This document shows, piece after piece, positions 38,501 to 48,541 of a DNA stretch of 64,000 nt. Position 1 is the first letter of the stretch; every line of letters begins with the position of its first letter. Source of the DNA: Syncephalis plumigaleata (lineage: Eukaryota; Zoopagomycota; Zoopagomycetes; Zoopagales; Piptocephalidaceae); assembly GCA_025201365.1 (NCBI GenBank), contig JAIXMF010000024.1:124001-188000 (forward strand), read 5' to 3'. The notes beneath the pieces were generated by a model, which saw only the letters and a list, made by a program, of their open reading frames with translations, searched no databases and was not told where the DNA came from. The translations under genes and the position numbers were made by a program.

Positions 38501-40511
38501 GAAGTGGCCAGTACCTGTTAACAAGACGGAAGTGCGATCGTTCGTGGCTTGTTGCGCGTTCTATAGGCCATTGATATCGCAGTTCTCTATCGTCGCGGAG
38601 CCGTTGTATCATCTTCAGAAGAAGTCAGTGCCGTTCTATTGGGGCGAGGAGCAGCAACGCAGTTTCGAGGAATTGAAGAGACGAATTTCCACTTACCCGG
38701 TGATTACACCTCCTGATTATGGTGCTGGTGCGAAGTTCTTGGTGCTTACGGTCGATGCCAGTCCCGTAGGTGCTGGTGCTGTCCTGGGACAAGAAGGAGC
38801 CGACGGAATAAGGAGAGCGGTCAGATATGAAAGCTGCTTATTCAATCCTACGCAGAGGAGGTACGCGCAGGTAAAGAGGGAGTTATACGGTCTGTATCAG
38901 ATGGCGAAGAAGCTGCGGAAATATGTGCACGGCGTGCATTTCATCATAGAGACTGACGCTCGGTCGGTGATCGGTATGTTGAAGAAGCCGGACTTACCGA
39001 ATGATGCAGCAAGTAGATGGGTAGCTTATCTTGCGTTGTTCGATTACGAAATATGTCACATTCCCGGTGACAAGAACGTAGTGGCGGACGCGCTGAGCAG
39101 GACCACTCTAGATGAGCGAGAGCTATCGGACAGCGGAGACGAAGACGTGCTGTGGAACTACAGGATCGTGGAGCTGGATGAGGAAGAAGAGGAGATGTCT
39201 GTCGACAAGGTACAACAAGTTAGCGCTGATAGCACGAAAGGTGACCCATATTATCAATTGTTACACTACCTGAGCAAGGGCTACTTACCAGAGGGTTCGA
39301 CGGACGCGGATCGGCGGAGGATACGGGAACAAGCAAAGAAGTTCTTCTTGCATGATGGATTGCTGTTCAAACGCGACAAGAGAGGTATGCCTAAGCGAGT
39401 GATCGAGGAGGCCAAAGAGCAAGTCAGAATAGTAGTAGCGGTACATCAAGGACACCCCTTCGCGCATCGAGGAGTGGAGTCTACTTACCGCCTGTGCAGC
39501 AATCGATTTTATTGGCCTAAGATGTACGATACCTGCAAGGAAGTGGTGAAGACGTGTGACGCCTGCCAGCGATGCGGACATCGAGAGGAAGTGGAAGAGT
39601 TGAAGCCATTCTTGGGTTCTACTTTGTTCAAGCGGGTAGGAGTTGACTTGATGAGGATGCCACGTTCGGAGGATGGCAAGGAGTATCTAGCGGTAGCCAG
39701 GGACGACTTTAGCGGATGGGTAGAAGCTAGAGCGCTAGAGAAGAATACGGCGGTAGAAGTGTACAAATTCTTGTACGAGGAGGTTATATGCAGGTTCGGA
39801 ATACCGGGGGAGGTGATAGCGGATAGAGGAGAACTGTACGGGAAGCAAGTGCGTGAAGCAGCTATGGAGGATGGTATCGTGCTGCACTTCACTACTGCTT
39901 ATCATCCGCAGACGAATGGCATGGTGGAGCGAGGACACCAAGAGTTGAAGAGAGGGTTAGTCAAGCTAGTAGGAGAAGACGTAACGCAGTGGCCTAAGTA
40001 CTTACATGCTGTACTGTGGGCTGACCGAATAACGACGAAGAGGACGACAGGAAGAAGCCCATATCAGCTGGTATACGGACAGAGTTGCGTACTCCCGTTC
40101 GACATAGAAGAGGAAACCTGGTTGACAATACCGTGGAAGAAGGAGGTGTCAACGGAAGAATTGTTAGCAACACGTGCTGAGCAATTATTAGTCAACGCGT
40201 GGGTAAGAGAAGGAGCGGGGGTGAAATTAGACAGGGCAAGACGTCAGAACAAACGCTATTACGATGACAAGAAGAACGTGAGAGAGGGACGATTGACGGA
40301 AGGTGACATGGTGCTGATGAGGCAACAAAAAGTCGTACCTAGGTACCATGGCAAGCTAGTCGCCAAGTGGAGCGGTCCATATGTAGTGGTTGACTGTCCA
40401 GCACGAGGAGTGTATCTGTTGGCAGAATTAGATGGTACAGTTATGAAGACAAGCGTGTCCGGTCATCGCCTTAAGCGATATTTTGCGCCAATGAAGTTGG
40501 CTGCTGAATGA
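35553..40511 (+). CDS. Gag-Pol polyprotein of Ty3/gypsy retrotransposon
   Basis: One uninterrupted frame of 1652 residues. Capsid-like Gag covers roughly residues 20-210. A zinc knuckle follows (CIYCDATDHWKPEC, C-x2-C-x4-H-x4-C). The aspartic protease has VDPGSEITIMS, with DPG where most elements have DTG or DSG. Reverse transcriptase shows LPMGWCNSVGIFQR and the FVDD catalytic box. RNase H has LTVDASPVGAGAVLG and ETDARSVIG, then GDKNVVADALSR. Integrase has the HHCC zinc motif (HQGHPFAHRG to CDACQRC), Asp in GVDLMRMP, Asp in IADRGELYG and Glu in GMVERGHQELKRG, plus a GPY-like tail (KWSGPYVVV). Gag and Pol are fused in one frame, as in Tf1-type elements, so no frameshift signal is needed. The start codon lies in the 5' LTR. 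All catalytic positions look intact, so the copy could be active. Confidence 0.96.
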   Translation: MATHVRPVNNPPPQLEPNAGTGIPMARDCNPPPRFTGENVKEFMHHYERYADWLGWNNEAKIECIVSYLTPDATELVLIHPGTSTGDWPQVKEMLLTNYRRRLTTRSPREVLADLLRKGFDYDDPESYLSRYATVTSCVPNMSDSEKAERVFDILDVDFKERCMNHLGRNFTFEELREVILDLKYKSNLIGKSLKRSEESKEAQSRKQEHKERDDEQDLYDKVAKMVLQVVEKRENTKKVQRPMRCIYCDATDHWKPECTTLTEDLRNRIVRMVEGKVAYPDGGHIPLNSGRGGMRSFITEGVKVRHIALQERERPVGYDVCWQEMTNPEAVAPEILVNDPFQVNHKRARVGADREQSDAMVVDTREAGTMTEKAKRAPPTFQYRAPVEEGRVPEEVINRVLQQSQVTMSFDEFMVVSPTARKVVNEMVSRKRVPIEPSTNMVATYQIREGIEDPYDNVVERKEVTRVARPTAAVMGTVAGIPVNIVVDPGSEITIMSGRFYDRIGRLPLDTSKVYSMGNASGTSSTARGLCPNVPIEVGSVRVPAHIVVIDGTPFDALVGMPWLEQAQWEIRREGNGSWYYLRDSEHSVRFPAAPLAPMSIRHENYVRLHSNRITLDSGADDELDKDEELLGVVTVRSFSDNEETYMTCAAKYKPVGKKKLPIAVPVPSNERPQELASVVRPLAKRLTEERLAAMVIGDDVLRKEEVAFFKQQLLTVDQAFAFNDEEMGLLRPEVEPPIRIPTVKHEPWYQRSIPIPRAIFDQVVELLRVKMESGVIESSSGAYSNRWFVIAKKDKKKLRFIQDLQQVNSVTVKNANTPPLSEELIEDVSGRAIISTFDLYSGYDQIPIDVRDRDIFALNTPIGLVRMTRLPMGWCNSVGIFQRIVTKVLRHHMPEKVAIFVDDGVVKGPMEAEQHEVLPGVRKYVYDHVLDVVKVMATLKEAGLTVSGMKCRFGMSEVEVLGYQCTPSGRTVTEEKAEKIQKWPVPVNKTEVRSFVACCAFYRPLISQFSIVAEPLYHLQKKSVPFYWGEEQQRSFEELKRRISTYPVITPPDYGAGAKFLVLTVDASPVGAGAVLGQEGADGIRRAVRYESCLFNPTQRRYAQVKRELYGLYQMAKKLRKYVHGVHFIIETDARSVIGMLKKPDLPNDAASRWVAYLALFDYEICHIPGDKNVVADALSRTTLDERELSDSGDEDVLWNYRIVELDEEEEEMSVDKVQQVSADSTKGDPYYQLLHYLSKGYLPEGSTDADRRRIREQAKKFFLHDGLLFKRDKRGMPKRVIEEAKEQVRIVVAVHQGHPFAHRGVESTYRLCSNRFYWPKMYDTCKEVVKTCDACQRCGHREEVEELKPFLGSTLFKRVGVDLMRMPRSEDGKEYLAVARDDFSGWVEARALEKNTAVEVYKFLYEEVICRFGIPGEVIADRGELYGKQVREAAMEDGIVLHFTTAYHPQTNGMVERGHQELKRGLVKLVGEDVTQWPKYLHAVLWADRITTKRTTGRSPYQLVYGQSCVLPFDIEEETWLTIPWKKEVSTEELLATRAEQLLVNAWVREGAGVKLDRARRQNKRYYDDKKNVREGRLTEGDMVLMRQQKVVPRYHGKLVAKWSGPYVVVDCPARGVYLLAELDGTVMKTSVSGHRLKRYFAPMKLAAE
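35596..35612 (+). promoter_or_regulatory. Candidate primer-binding site
   Basis: Two bases after the 5' LTR comes TGGAGCCCAATGCGGGG. Its complement would be the 3' end of a tRNA: CCA, discriminator T, a 7-base acceptor strand and a CCCGC T-stem. The tRNA identity cannot be named from this window. The site lies inside the Gag coding frame. Confidence 0.55.
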
Positions 40512-40528
40512 AGTCAATGCTGACTTCA
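40509..40528 (+). promoter_or_regulatory. Perfect hairpin over the Gag-Pol stop codon
   Basis: TGAAGTCA and TGACTTCA are perfect 8-base arms around the 4-base loop ATGC; the TGA at 40509-40511 is the stop codon. It lies 16 bases before the right LTR, in the stretch where a polypurine tract would be expected; only a weak purine run (GGAGA, about 40539-40543) is present. Confidence 0.6.
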
Positions 40529-40544
40529 ATTGGGCCCTGGAGAT

Positions 40545-40944
40545 TGTGGTGCGGACACATCGTCTCCATAAGACATTAATTAAAAAAGTATATAATTCAC
40601 GATGCCGCTTGCAATACTTTTGCGGTTGCATTGCACGTTTGTATGTTGTGACTTACCTAACCAGATATTCATACATATATAAGCTTCTACGAAGCACGTA
40701 AATTATAATAAAAAAAGTTCCGTTTTGAAATAGTTTGTGTGTGTGTCTTATCGTTGTCCCTAGTCAGAGTTGGCTAGTGTTCTTTATACGTAGAGAGAGA
40801 AAGCTGTACGAGTGTACAGTTAGGAAAGAGTTACACGACGGATTATTACGAGCGATTCATTAAGCCTAGTTACATTGCCGCCCAACGAGCTAGGAGAAGC
40901 AACATGGCTACCCACGTCAGACCCGTCAATAACCCCCCGCCACA
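40545..40944 (+). repeat. 3' LTR (400 bp)
   Basis: Same sequence as the left LTR, including the copied ATG and first codons of Gag, which here run into host DNA after CCACA. Followed by the TATT target duplication. Confidence 0.95.
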
Positions 40945-43157
40945 TATTCATGTCATTTTCAAGATTATAGAAAATCTATTCATTACTATTTAGGTATCAT
41001 GATGTAAATAAATAATTGTATACGTAGATTAGTGTAATTACAATACATTGTCATTAATGTATTAGCCATATCATCTGGTAACATTATATTGCGTGCTACT
41101 TCTTCTCGTATTATACCTAGCCTTTGTGATGTCTTTCGTATCCTAGTATCCTCTAGCTATCTATAGATTTGCTTAATTAAATGGATACCATCTTGATCCA
41201 ATCATTTTACAGTTCTATGTACCTTGAACTGGACAGTATCTGTGTGCGTGTGTGCGTGTGTGTGATTGAGCGCGTGCCAGTCATACGCTCATCTCTTTAT
41301 CTGTGCCCAGGCCTCTACATTCGCGTGTCATGAATGACTGCCCAAATACTGCCATGTGCGTCGACCTGCATGGTCCCACTAACTACCATCGACACCACCT
41401 TGAATCTGGAATAGATGACGTTGTCGTTGTTTAGTTTGATGTAATTAGTGGAAGAGTTGGCACGACACAACAACTGTTTCATGTCTACAACTACTACGTA
41501 ATTACACTACACTCGACGTCAAGCTACAGTCATGTGAATAGGCAGGCAAGTGAATAGGCAAGCAAGTAGGCATGTGCTATGTGTATACACGAGACAATAT
41601 TGGACCACGCACATCATGCTATTGCCACGAGTGTACAACCGCGTGTCATCCGTGAATTTGTTTCGTTTATGCTCCGCTATTACTGTCACTACTACTACTA
41701 CTACTACTACTGCTACTACCACTAACGTATCTGCTCGCTCATCTTACAATGTATAGCCCCATGGACTAAAACGAGTACCTCGTTGAAACAACCAAGTACT
41801 ACTAATATTCTAGAATAAATTGATTTCTCCTATATACGCCTACCAGCTAGAAAGTAGTCTACTAGCAATGCGAATATGAGGCAATGATAAAGCATATCTA
41901 TTATTGGAAGCTTTATGTTGCTTGCTCTTACTACACGAGTACATCAACAGCGAGTATCCTTGCTGCGTAATATCGCACTTCCCCTTGGCAGTGTGATACG
42001 ATGTCCTGGGTAATCCGTGCCTTTCCATCGTCAGATGGTAATAATAGTTATCATTCAAGACTGCGAATATCGCTATCTGCATTATATGTATGTATGTATG
42101 TACGTATGTGCTTGTGCTTGTGCTTGTACCTCACTCTCACTCTTTCTCTCACTCTCACTCTTTTACTGTATGTATGTGTGGTGTATGTGCGTGCGTGCGT
42201 GCGTGCCTGTAGTGATATACTAAGATTTCTCCGACTCTGACTTGCGTGGCATCCTCCTTTTCTTCCAAAAGAAACCGCGCACACCATCCACACATCATTT
42301 GACTTGCCGCACCTTGTTCTTTCATTTGCCATTACTACTACTACTACTACTACCACCATCCAATTAACTACTTCTATGCCATTCCTTTCTATTTAGTATT
42401 TACTACTGCTGCTGCTGCTCCTACTGTCATCGTTACCGTCCTACTATAGTCGTCTACCTTTTATTTCTTTTCTTTCACCTTTACTTTTTACTAGTTGCCT
42501 CCATCAATTACTACCATTATTTTTTTTACTGATTACCACTAATAATCCAACTATTGAAACAAGTTATTGTCATCTTAGACTTTAGCTACAAAGACCCTTG
42601 ATTGATTGACGACGTATCAGTCCGTATATCCTATCTTATACGTGTTTCCTCCCCTCTCTCTCTTTCTCTCTCTGTCTGTCTGTCTGTCTGTGTGCCTCCG
42701 TGTGTACGTGTGTACGTGTTCAAGGCAGTGAATGTTGCCTTATTGCATACAGATATTGAAAACGATCACTAGTATTACCACCGTATCAATATAATTACGG
42801 CAGTATCTGTTAGTTTTAGTGGCATTGTCTGTTCCAGTTGGTCTATACTCGTATAGTATTTATTTCATTTTTATTTCTTTTTATTTCTTTTTATTGTGTG
42901 ATTGCCAAACAAAATACTCTGCATCTGGACAGTTTAGCGCGATTAACACTATTCTAGAGTATAAGCGAGTCGGTTCTGTTTACGCAAAAGAGACTACCAT
43001 CGTTCAACCACCACCCCTTTCCCTTTATTAAGGCTTACGAATACGTACATATATACATAATATATATATATACCATCGACTATTAGTTTGACGCTACTTT
43101 CCAACAAAAAAGAAGAGGCGTCTAATTTGTTTTCCGTCAAAGTCTCGTATTTATATC
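40945..43157. other. Intergenic spacer, 2.2 kb
   Basis: Host DNA after the retroelement. It holds TG runs (41240-41263), ACT/CTA trinucleotide runs (41690-41715, 42331-42352), TG/TA-type repeats near 42080-42200 and a TCTG run near 42673-42690. No conserved coding frame or RNA gene is recognised. Confidence 0.5.
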
Positions 43158-46100
43158 ATGACCGTAGCGCCTGGACCATCACTCGTCGTTGAATCAATGT
43201 CAATGGAAACACCGAAAGAAGAGTGGGTGGAGATCCAGGATCCACAATCAGGCAACATATTCTATGCCAATCCAGTAAGTCAAATACACTCGTGGATTAA
43301 ACCATGAATCATCCATGTTTCCTTTCTTTTTTTGGCGTTGACATGTTTGTCTAACAAATTTCCTTTCTTCTCTCTTAGCATACCGGAGAATGTTCCTGGG
43401 AAGAACCTGTGAATGCCAACATGTAAGTGACATTAGAGCTTGAAAGCGAGGATAAAGATAGCGAGAGAGGAGCGACAACAAAGCAGCTTGAATTTGAATG
43501 CATTGATATTCGTTGACATATCCTACTTGAACAATGTTTCATTACGCTCATCTCATCTAACGAATATTGTACTGTTTATTTGTTCTTTTTCTTAGTAAAC
43601 CACGCGATCCAACCGGTGAATGGTGGGAGTTATTCGATGAGACGCACGGATTGCCGTACTATTACAATACATACACCGGTCAAACGGAATGGTTACGACC
43701 AGAGGTTGGCACGGTCATTCCTCTTCATGCATTGCAGGTAGGATAGAATAAATAGAATAAATATACAATATGTATGTGTATGTATGCATATTTACAAGTG
43801 GGCATTATCTATAGAACTCGTCAATTGGTAAACGAGTATCGATGGCTATTAGTGATCGTGCATCACGCGTACTTAGTACGGAGGATGTTGATTTTAACAA
43901 GCTCGAGCAAATGTATGGCAAGCAACAAGCACAAGGAGTTACCAATCAGCAAAATAATCGTGGTTATCAGAACACACCGTTAAACAATCAGCTTACTAGC
44001 GGTCCGACCTATGCTCAGAGACAACAAACGCAGCAAGGTACATCGAATGTTACGGTGGAGACACCACGTTCGTCAATATATAGCGATGGAAAAATGAGTG
44101 AAACAAGCATTTATAGTACTCAATATACATCGATGACATCGCAACAACAGCATCGCCATCATCATCAACAACAGCAACAGCATCAACAGCATCAACAACA
44201 GCAACAGCAGCATCATCGTCATCGTTCACAAGGTGCTACTAACAGTGCTGTAAATGCTACCAATAATAATACCAATGTTAATAATAATAACAACACATAT
44301 GCCAATAAGGCGAATGCTAGTCGACATCGACCGCATGCTAGTGCTCATGTATCGCATACCATTCCTCAGGTGGGTAAACTATGCAAAAAAATAGTATATT
44401 CTAACTTGACATTTATTGACGTTTATCTGTTTACAAATACTAGATCTCGTGTAGTAATATTGACGATGATCCTGATATGGCCATGCCTACACATCCGATG
44501 CTTAATCAATCCGGCCATTCAGCTACAAATACGCAGAGCCATAGCAATGGTGCTCAACAATCACAGCAACTTAGCCTGCAGCAACGACGTAAGATACAGG
44601 GTGGCGCATCTAATGCTACACCCTCTCAGAATCTTCAAGCTTTTGATCGATCTCGTAATATTGCAAGATCAGCCAGCGCCATTGATTTGAAGATCACGGA
44701 TCCCGAAAGAATTACCACGCAAGGAAATGGACTTTACGTACAACCAGCTCATGCCACCGCCAGCGTAATGGAGTTCCATCGTAATGTCACCGACGATTAT
44801 CCAAGATCGGCCGGACTTTTACGTACGGACGGCTATAATAATCAGAATCAGAGTGCGTTTTTCCTTATAATTGATACCGTTTTTGAAGGCTTTTATTATT
44901 ATAATTATGATTATTATCTCCTAAGACTTTGATGGTCTGAGATAGAGCCGTGGGGCGAAAATAACCTTATTGCATGGAGAGGCTAACATCTCCCTTCCGT
45001 CTCTTTATTTATATTTATATAGTAGAAAATGGATCAACGCTAATGGCTCAATCGCCATCAACTAAATCGGCACCGCCAAGTCGGTAAGTTATCCTGTTCT
45101 GAAATATAATTTTGATTATCTATATATACCAATCTATATTAACCTATTAGTCGTTCGCCTATCAGTACCTCGCTCCCCATGGATCTACGCGATGACCCGA
45201 CTATTCCGTTACAAATCGACGGTTTTGCCAAGATGCACTTTGCCACACACAAGAAGGGATTATTCCGTCGAAAAGTGCCCGTTGAAAAGATGCTACAATG
45301 GTCAAAGGTAAAGTGGATAGTAGTAGTGGTAGTAATGCAGCTATACTAATCTCATATATATCCATATGTATCTATATGTCATTCGACAACCACTAAATAG
45401 GAATCACTCAAGTTGCCATTACTTGCTCTAGACAAGAACTCACATCGCGATGCACTAAAAATCTTCAAGATTATTCAACGTATTATGGGTGATCGTCCAC
45501 GTATGCGTGGTAGTACTGCGGTTGAAGATATTCAATGGGTACTAGAACGTGGTCTACAACAGGCAGAGTTACGCGATGAGATTTACGTACAACTTTGCAA
45601 GCAAGTCACCGCCAATCCTAGTAGGCAAGTATTTCTAATGCCTGCTCTATACTTACCACACTTACCTAATCGCTGACCAATATTACGTTATATCATCATC
45701 ATCGCTGCTGATCATTAAATAGCACGAGTGTACTAAAGGGCTGGGAACTACTAAGTGTAGTATGCGTGACATTCCCATCGTCCAAGAATTTCGAAGACTA
45801 CTTGAAGTGCTTCATTCAGCAGCACTTTAACGAACCGGATAATATCGATATCATGGCCACGCATTGTTATAAGAAATTGATTCGTATCATTAACACCGGT
45901 CCCAAGGGTAAGGCGCCCACCTTTGGCGAGATTGAACACGCGAAGGCTGCCGCGTTCAATCCAACCGTGTTCGGTGAAAGCCTTGATGTTATCATGGAGA
46001 TGCAAGAGAAAGACTTTCCTAATCTGCCCATTCCACGTATTCTTGCCTTCTTGGCCGAGGGTATTCTCGAGCTTAACGGCCAACAATCCGAGGGTATTTT

Positions 46101-46566
46101 CCGTGTGCCGGGCGACGCCGACTTTGTCACCAACTTGAAGCTACGCATTGAGAAGAACAACTACGATTTAGCCGGCATTACTGATCCTAACGTGCCAGCA
46201 TCTTTGCTTAAGTTCTGGCTTCGTGATCTGGCCGATCCTCTAATTCCAGGTGATTGTTATCGCGAGTGTATTTCCAATGCCGAGGACGCCAAAGCTGCCC
46301 TTGCCATCATTGATCGTCTGCCCGAGATTAATCGACAGGTGGCCGAGTACATTATCGGCTTCTTGAAGGTGTTCGCACGACCTGAATGCAGTCAGCGTAC
46401 AAAGATGACCATCGACAATCTGGCTATGGTATTTGCACCCAACTTTCTACGCTGTCCTACCAGCAGTCTCACCCAGATATTTGAAAATACACGCCACGAG
46501 CAAGCATTTGTCAAGACACTCATTTTACACATGCAATGCAAACCGATTGACAAGCAGGCAACGTGA
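43158..46566 (+). CDS. WW-MyTH4-RhoGAP protein (ARHGAP39/Vilse-like)
   Basis: Nine exons beginning at 43158, 43379, 43596, 43815, 44444, 45023, 45151, 45401 and 45723, all in consistent phase with no frame slip. Intron 8 (45625-45722) has a GC donor (AG/GCAAGT). Two WW domains open the protein (EEWVEIQDPQSGNIFYANP with CSWEEP; GEWWELFDETHGLPYYYN with TEWLRP). A long Gln/His/Asn-rich linker follows, then a MyTH4 domain (AVEDIQWVLERGLQQAELRD, then GWELLSVVCVTFPSS) and a RhoGAP domain with the arginine finger in EGIFRVPGD, plus TIDNLAMVFAPNFL. It should inactivate Rho/Rac/Cdc42 GTPases near proline-rich partners bound by the WW domains. This architecture matches animal Vilse/ARHGAP39 and is found in early-diverging fungi. 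Confidence 0.93.
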
Positions 46567-47142
46567 ATGCGGAATAAGCCAGTTGTACGTGATTGAATTC
46601 GCCTTATTATGTTCCTTATTATTTCATTCCTCTTTATTTCTTCTCCGTTCTCCTTTTCTTTATCTTTATCTTCTCTTGAGCAGTTTTCAAGAGTAGTTCT
46701 ACTATATGCTTTTGTGTGTGTGTGTTCGAATTAAGCATAAGCAACATCAATGTTCTCCCGCTTTTTTTCATAGGAGCGGTGTAAACAAATGAATTTTCAA
46801 TACCTTTATATGAATGCCTATATTTTATCTGTTTAGTTTTACTTCTAACAATTAGTGCAAGTTCTACCTAGTTTTTTGGCTAATAAAAGCTATCGCATTG
46901 CCGTAATCAGTATCCGTGTGATATATGTACACATGTTCAATGGACAGTATTGGCTAAATGGCAAATACAATAATAGCAGGTATAACAAACTAAAGAGATT
47001 ATTTGAATGGCAGTTTGATGTCTATACGTATTATACACGTCAAGTACATCATGAATATAGAGGAATAAATTGAAATAGAATATCTATTTATTACAATAAT
47101 TCGAGCTATTGCACGTCCAGCGTGATTAGTAATACTCCATGC
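46567..47142. other. Convergent 3' spacer, 576 bp
   Basis: AT-rich spacer between the RhoGAP gene and the small secreted-protein gene, which converge. A short TG run lies near 46713-46724. Nothing else is recognised. Confidence 0.4.
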
Positions 47143-47511
47143 TTATCGACGTATGAATCGCTCATCAATTGAACCAGAATCCTGACGGTGAGACATTACA
47201 CGACGAGTCATATCCTGCTGAGTCTGCAGCTCCTGCAATTGTCGTACTTCCTGATTGGCCATTATCCTTCCTGTTTGAACATCTTGTAAACCAGTCTGCT
47301 GCTGTAGAGGGCTAACAATCGATGGAGGGATAATGGTATTAGGCTGTTGTGGGATAACAATATTAGGGAGTTGTGCCATACTGCCCCTATTTGGTAGCTG
47401 AGCGACGGTGCCTCTAGGGAACTCGGGCGCGGCACTTGTTGTGGTCGCACCGATGATAATCATCGTAATAGCGACAACATAGGTAAATCCGGTCATGGTG
47501 AAAGGTTGCAT
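47143..47511 (-). CDS. Small secreted protein with QLPN repeats
   Basis: A single exon of 122 residues. The N terminus is a signal peptide (FTYVVAITMIIIGATTTSAAP; cleavage near SAA/PEF). The mature part of about 90 residues is cysteine-free and rich in Gln and Pro, with short repeats VAQLPN, MAQLPN and PQQPN, then a Gln-rich helix-like segment (EVRQLQELQTQQDMTRRV) and a basic end. No family is recognised. Size, signal and low complexity resemble secreted effector or wall-associated candidates, but this is only a resemblance. Confidence 0.6.
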   Translation of the reverse strand: MQPFTMTGFTYVVAITMIIIGATTTSAAPEFPRGTVAQLPNRGSMAQLPNIVIPQQPNTIIPPSIVSPLQQQTGLQDVQTGRIMANQEVRQLQELQTQQDMTRRVMSHRQDSGSIDERFIRR

Positions 47512-48541
47512 AATGGCGAGGATAACGTAGACTTGAAGTAGATTTTAGCGAGAGAGCATCCAGTGCGAGATAGTGTAGTGTATTCGATTCAGTATGGTCT
47601 TGATAATGGTGTGTGCGTGGCGCGTTAGCCCTTGTAGTAGACGTGAGAATGGATGCGAGTGTGTTTGTTGGTGATATTGAGATACTAATTCAAAATTATT
47701 GCGTCCTATTTATACTAAAAATTAGATGAAATACCTGTCACTTTAACCTGGAAGGTCGACGTGCTTCTAATGCATACGCGTAGCATGTCACACGACATGC
47801 ATTTGTCTAATGAAGCGATAAGCGATATGGCAACGTGATACTGCGACATAAACATACATGGCCACTCAGGATTGGCATGTATTAGGATAATAGTGCAATA
47901 CAAGAAATTGGTTTTCAAGCTAACTGATGTGAAACACCGTCATAAAATCCTATATTTCCTGGGGCCTTCTCTCTTAAGCGCTATTACCACCACCAGAGGC
48001 GAACCGGTAAGGCCCCGCGGCCAGGGGCCCTCGCACTCCTTTAAGCGTTATTTGTATCAGTTGTAAAGAAATAGTGGTTACACATTTAGAAACACGAGTA
48101 ATGAGGTATTGCCTGTAGAACCTGAAACAAACGAGAAGGAAGGAGAAGGAGCGTTTATTACCACTAAGTATGATTGATCGGCTTCTTATTTCGCTTTCTG
48201 CATAAATAACATATTATCATAGTATCATAGTATCAATTATTGTCGCTGTCGCTGTTGCTGTTATTGTGCTTTTTACTCCTTGACTTGCCTTCTCTTGTTA
48301 ATGTTTACCGATTTACGGAGTATAGATGACTGTCTCGTGCATATAAACTATTATTGCTAATTGCGCCATCATTTTGTCATATCAACTTATAGAATGGCAG
48401 TGCAAATGAGAATGCTAGCATTGCAATCATCTAGTCAATGTACGCGTGAATAATAGAGTTTATTTCCAATACAGAATAGATAATAATTAGATCGAAATAA
48501 AAAGCAACAATGAGAAACGCGGGAATTTGCTTGATTTACCA
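47512..48541. other. Intergenic spacer with a GC-rich insertion-like block
   Basis: A 1.0-kb AT-rich spacer. Between about 47958 and 48052 lies a strongly GC-rich block with an imperfect direct repeat and a GGCCCC/GGGGCC inverted repeat, described separately. No gene is recognised. Confidence 0.5.
47958..48052. repeat. GC-rich imperfect direct repeat (about 63-bp period)
   Basis: A block reading CCTGGGGCC..CTCT..TTAAGCGCTATT (47958-47984) recurs as CCAGGGGCC..CACTCCTTTAAGCGTTATT (48021-48051). The second copy overlaps a hairpin with arms GGCCCC (48011-48016) and GGGGCC (48024-48029). Composition is unlike the surrounding DNA. It could be a relic of a transposon end. Confidence 0.5.

Larger units (their letters stand above)
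35194..40944 (+). mobile_element. Complete Ty3/gypsy LTR retrotransposon
   Basis: A 5751-bp element bounded by 400-bp direct LTRs (35194-35593 and 40545-40944). Each LTR starts TGTGG and ends CCACA, a perfect 5-bp terminal inverted repeat. The flanks carry the 4-bp duplication TATT (35190-35193 and 40945-40948). The LTRs have equal length at a constant offset of 5351 and I find no difference between them by eye, so insertion is very recent. A single Gag-Pol frame is intact. The order protease, reverse transcriptase, RNase H, integrase identifies Ty3/gypsy. Confidence 0.97.

Noticed and set aside
40428-40631. Small antisense frame overlapping the right LTR, also present in the left LTR
   Set aside because: It is simply the LTR read on the other strand and has no protein-like features.
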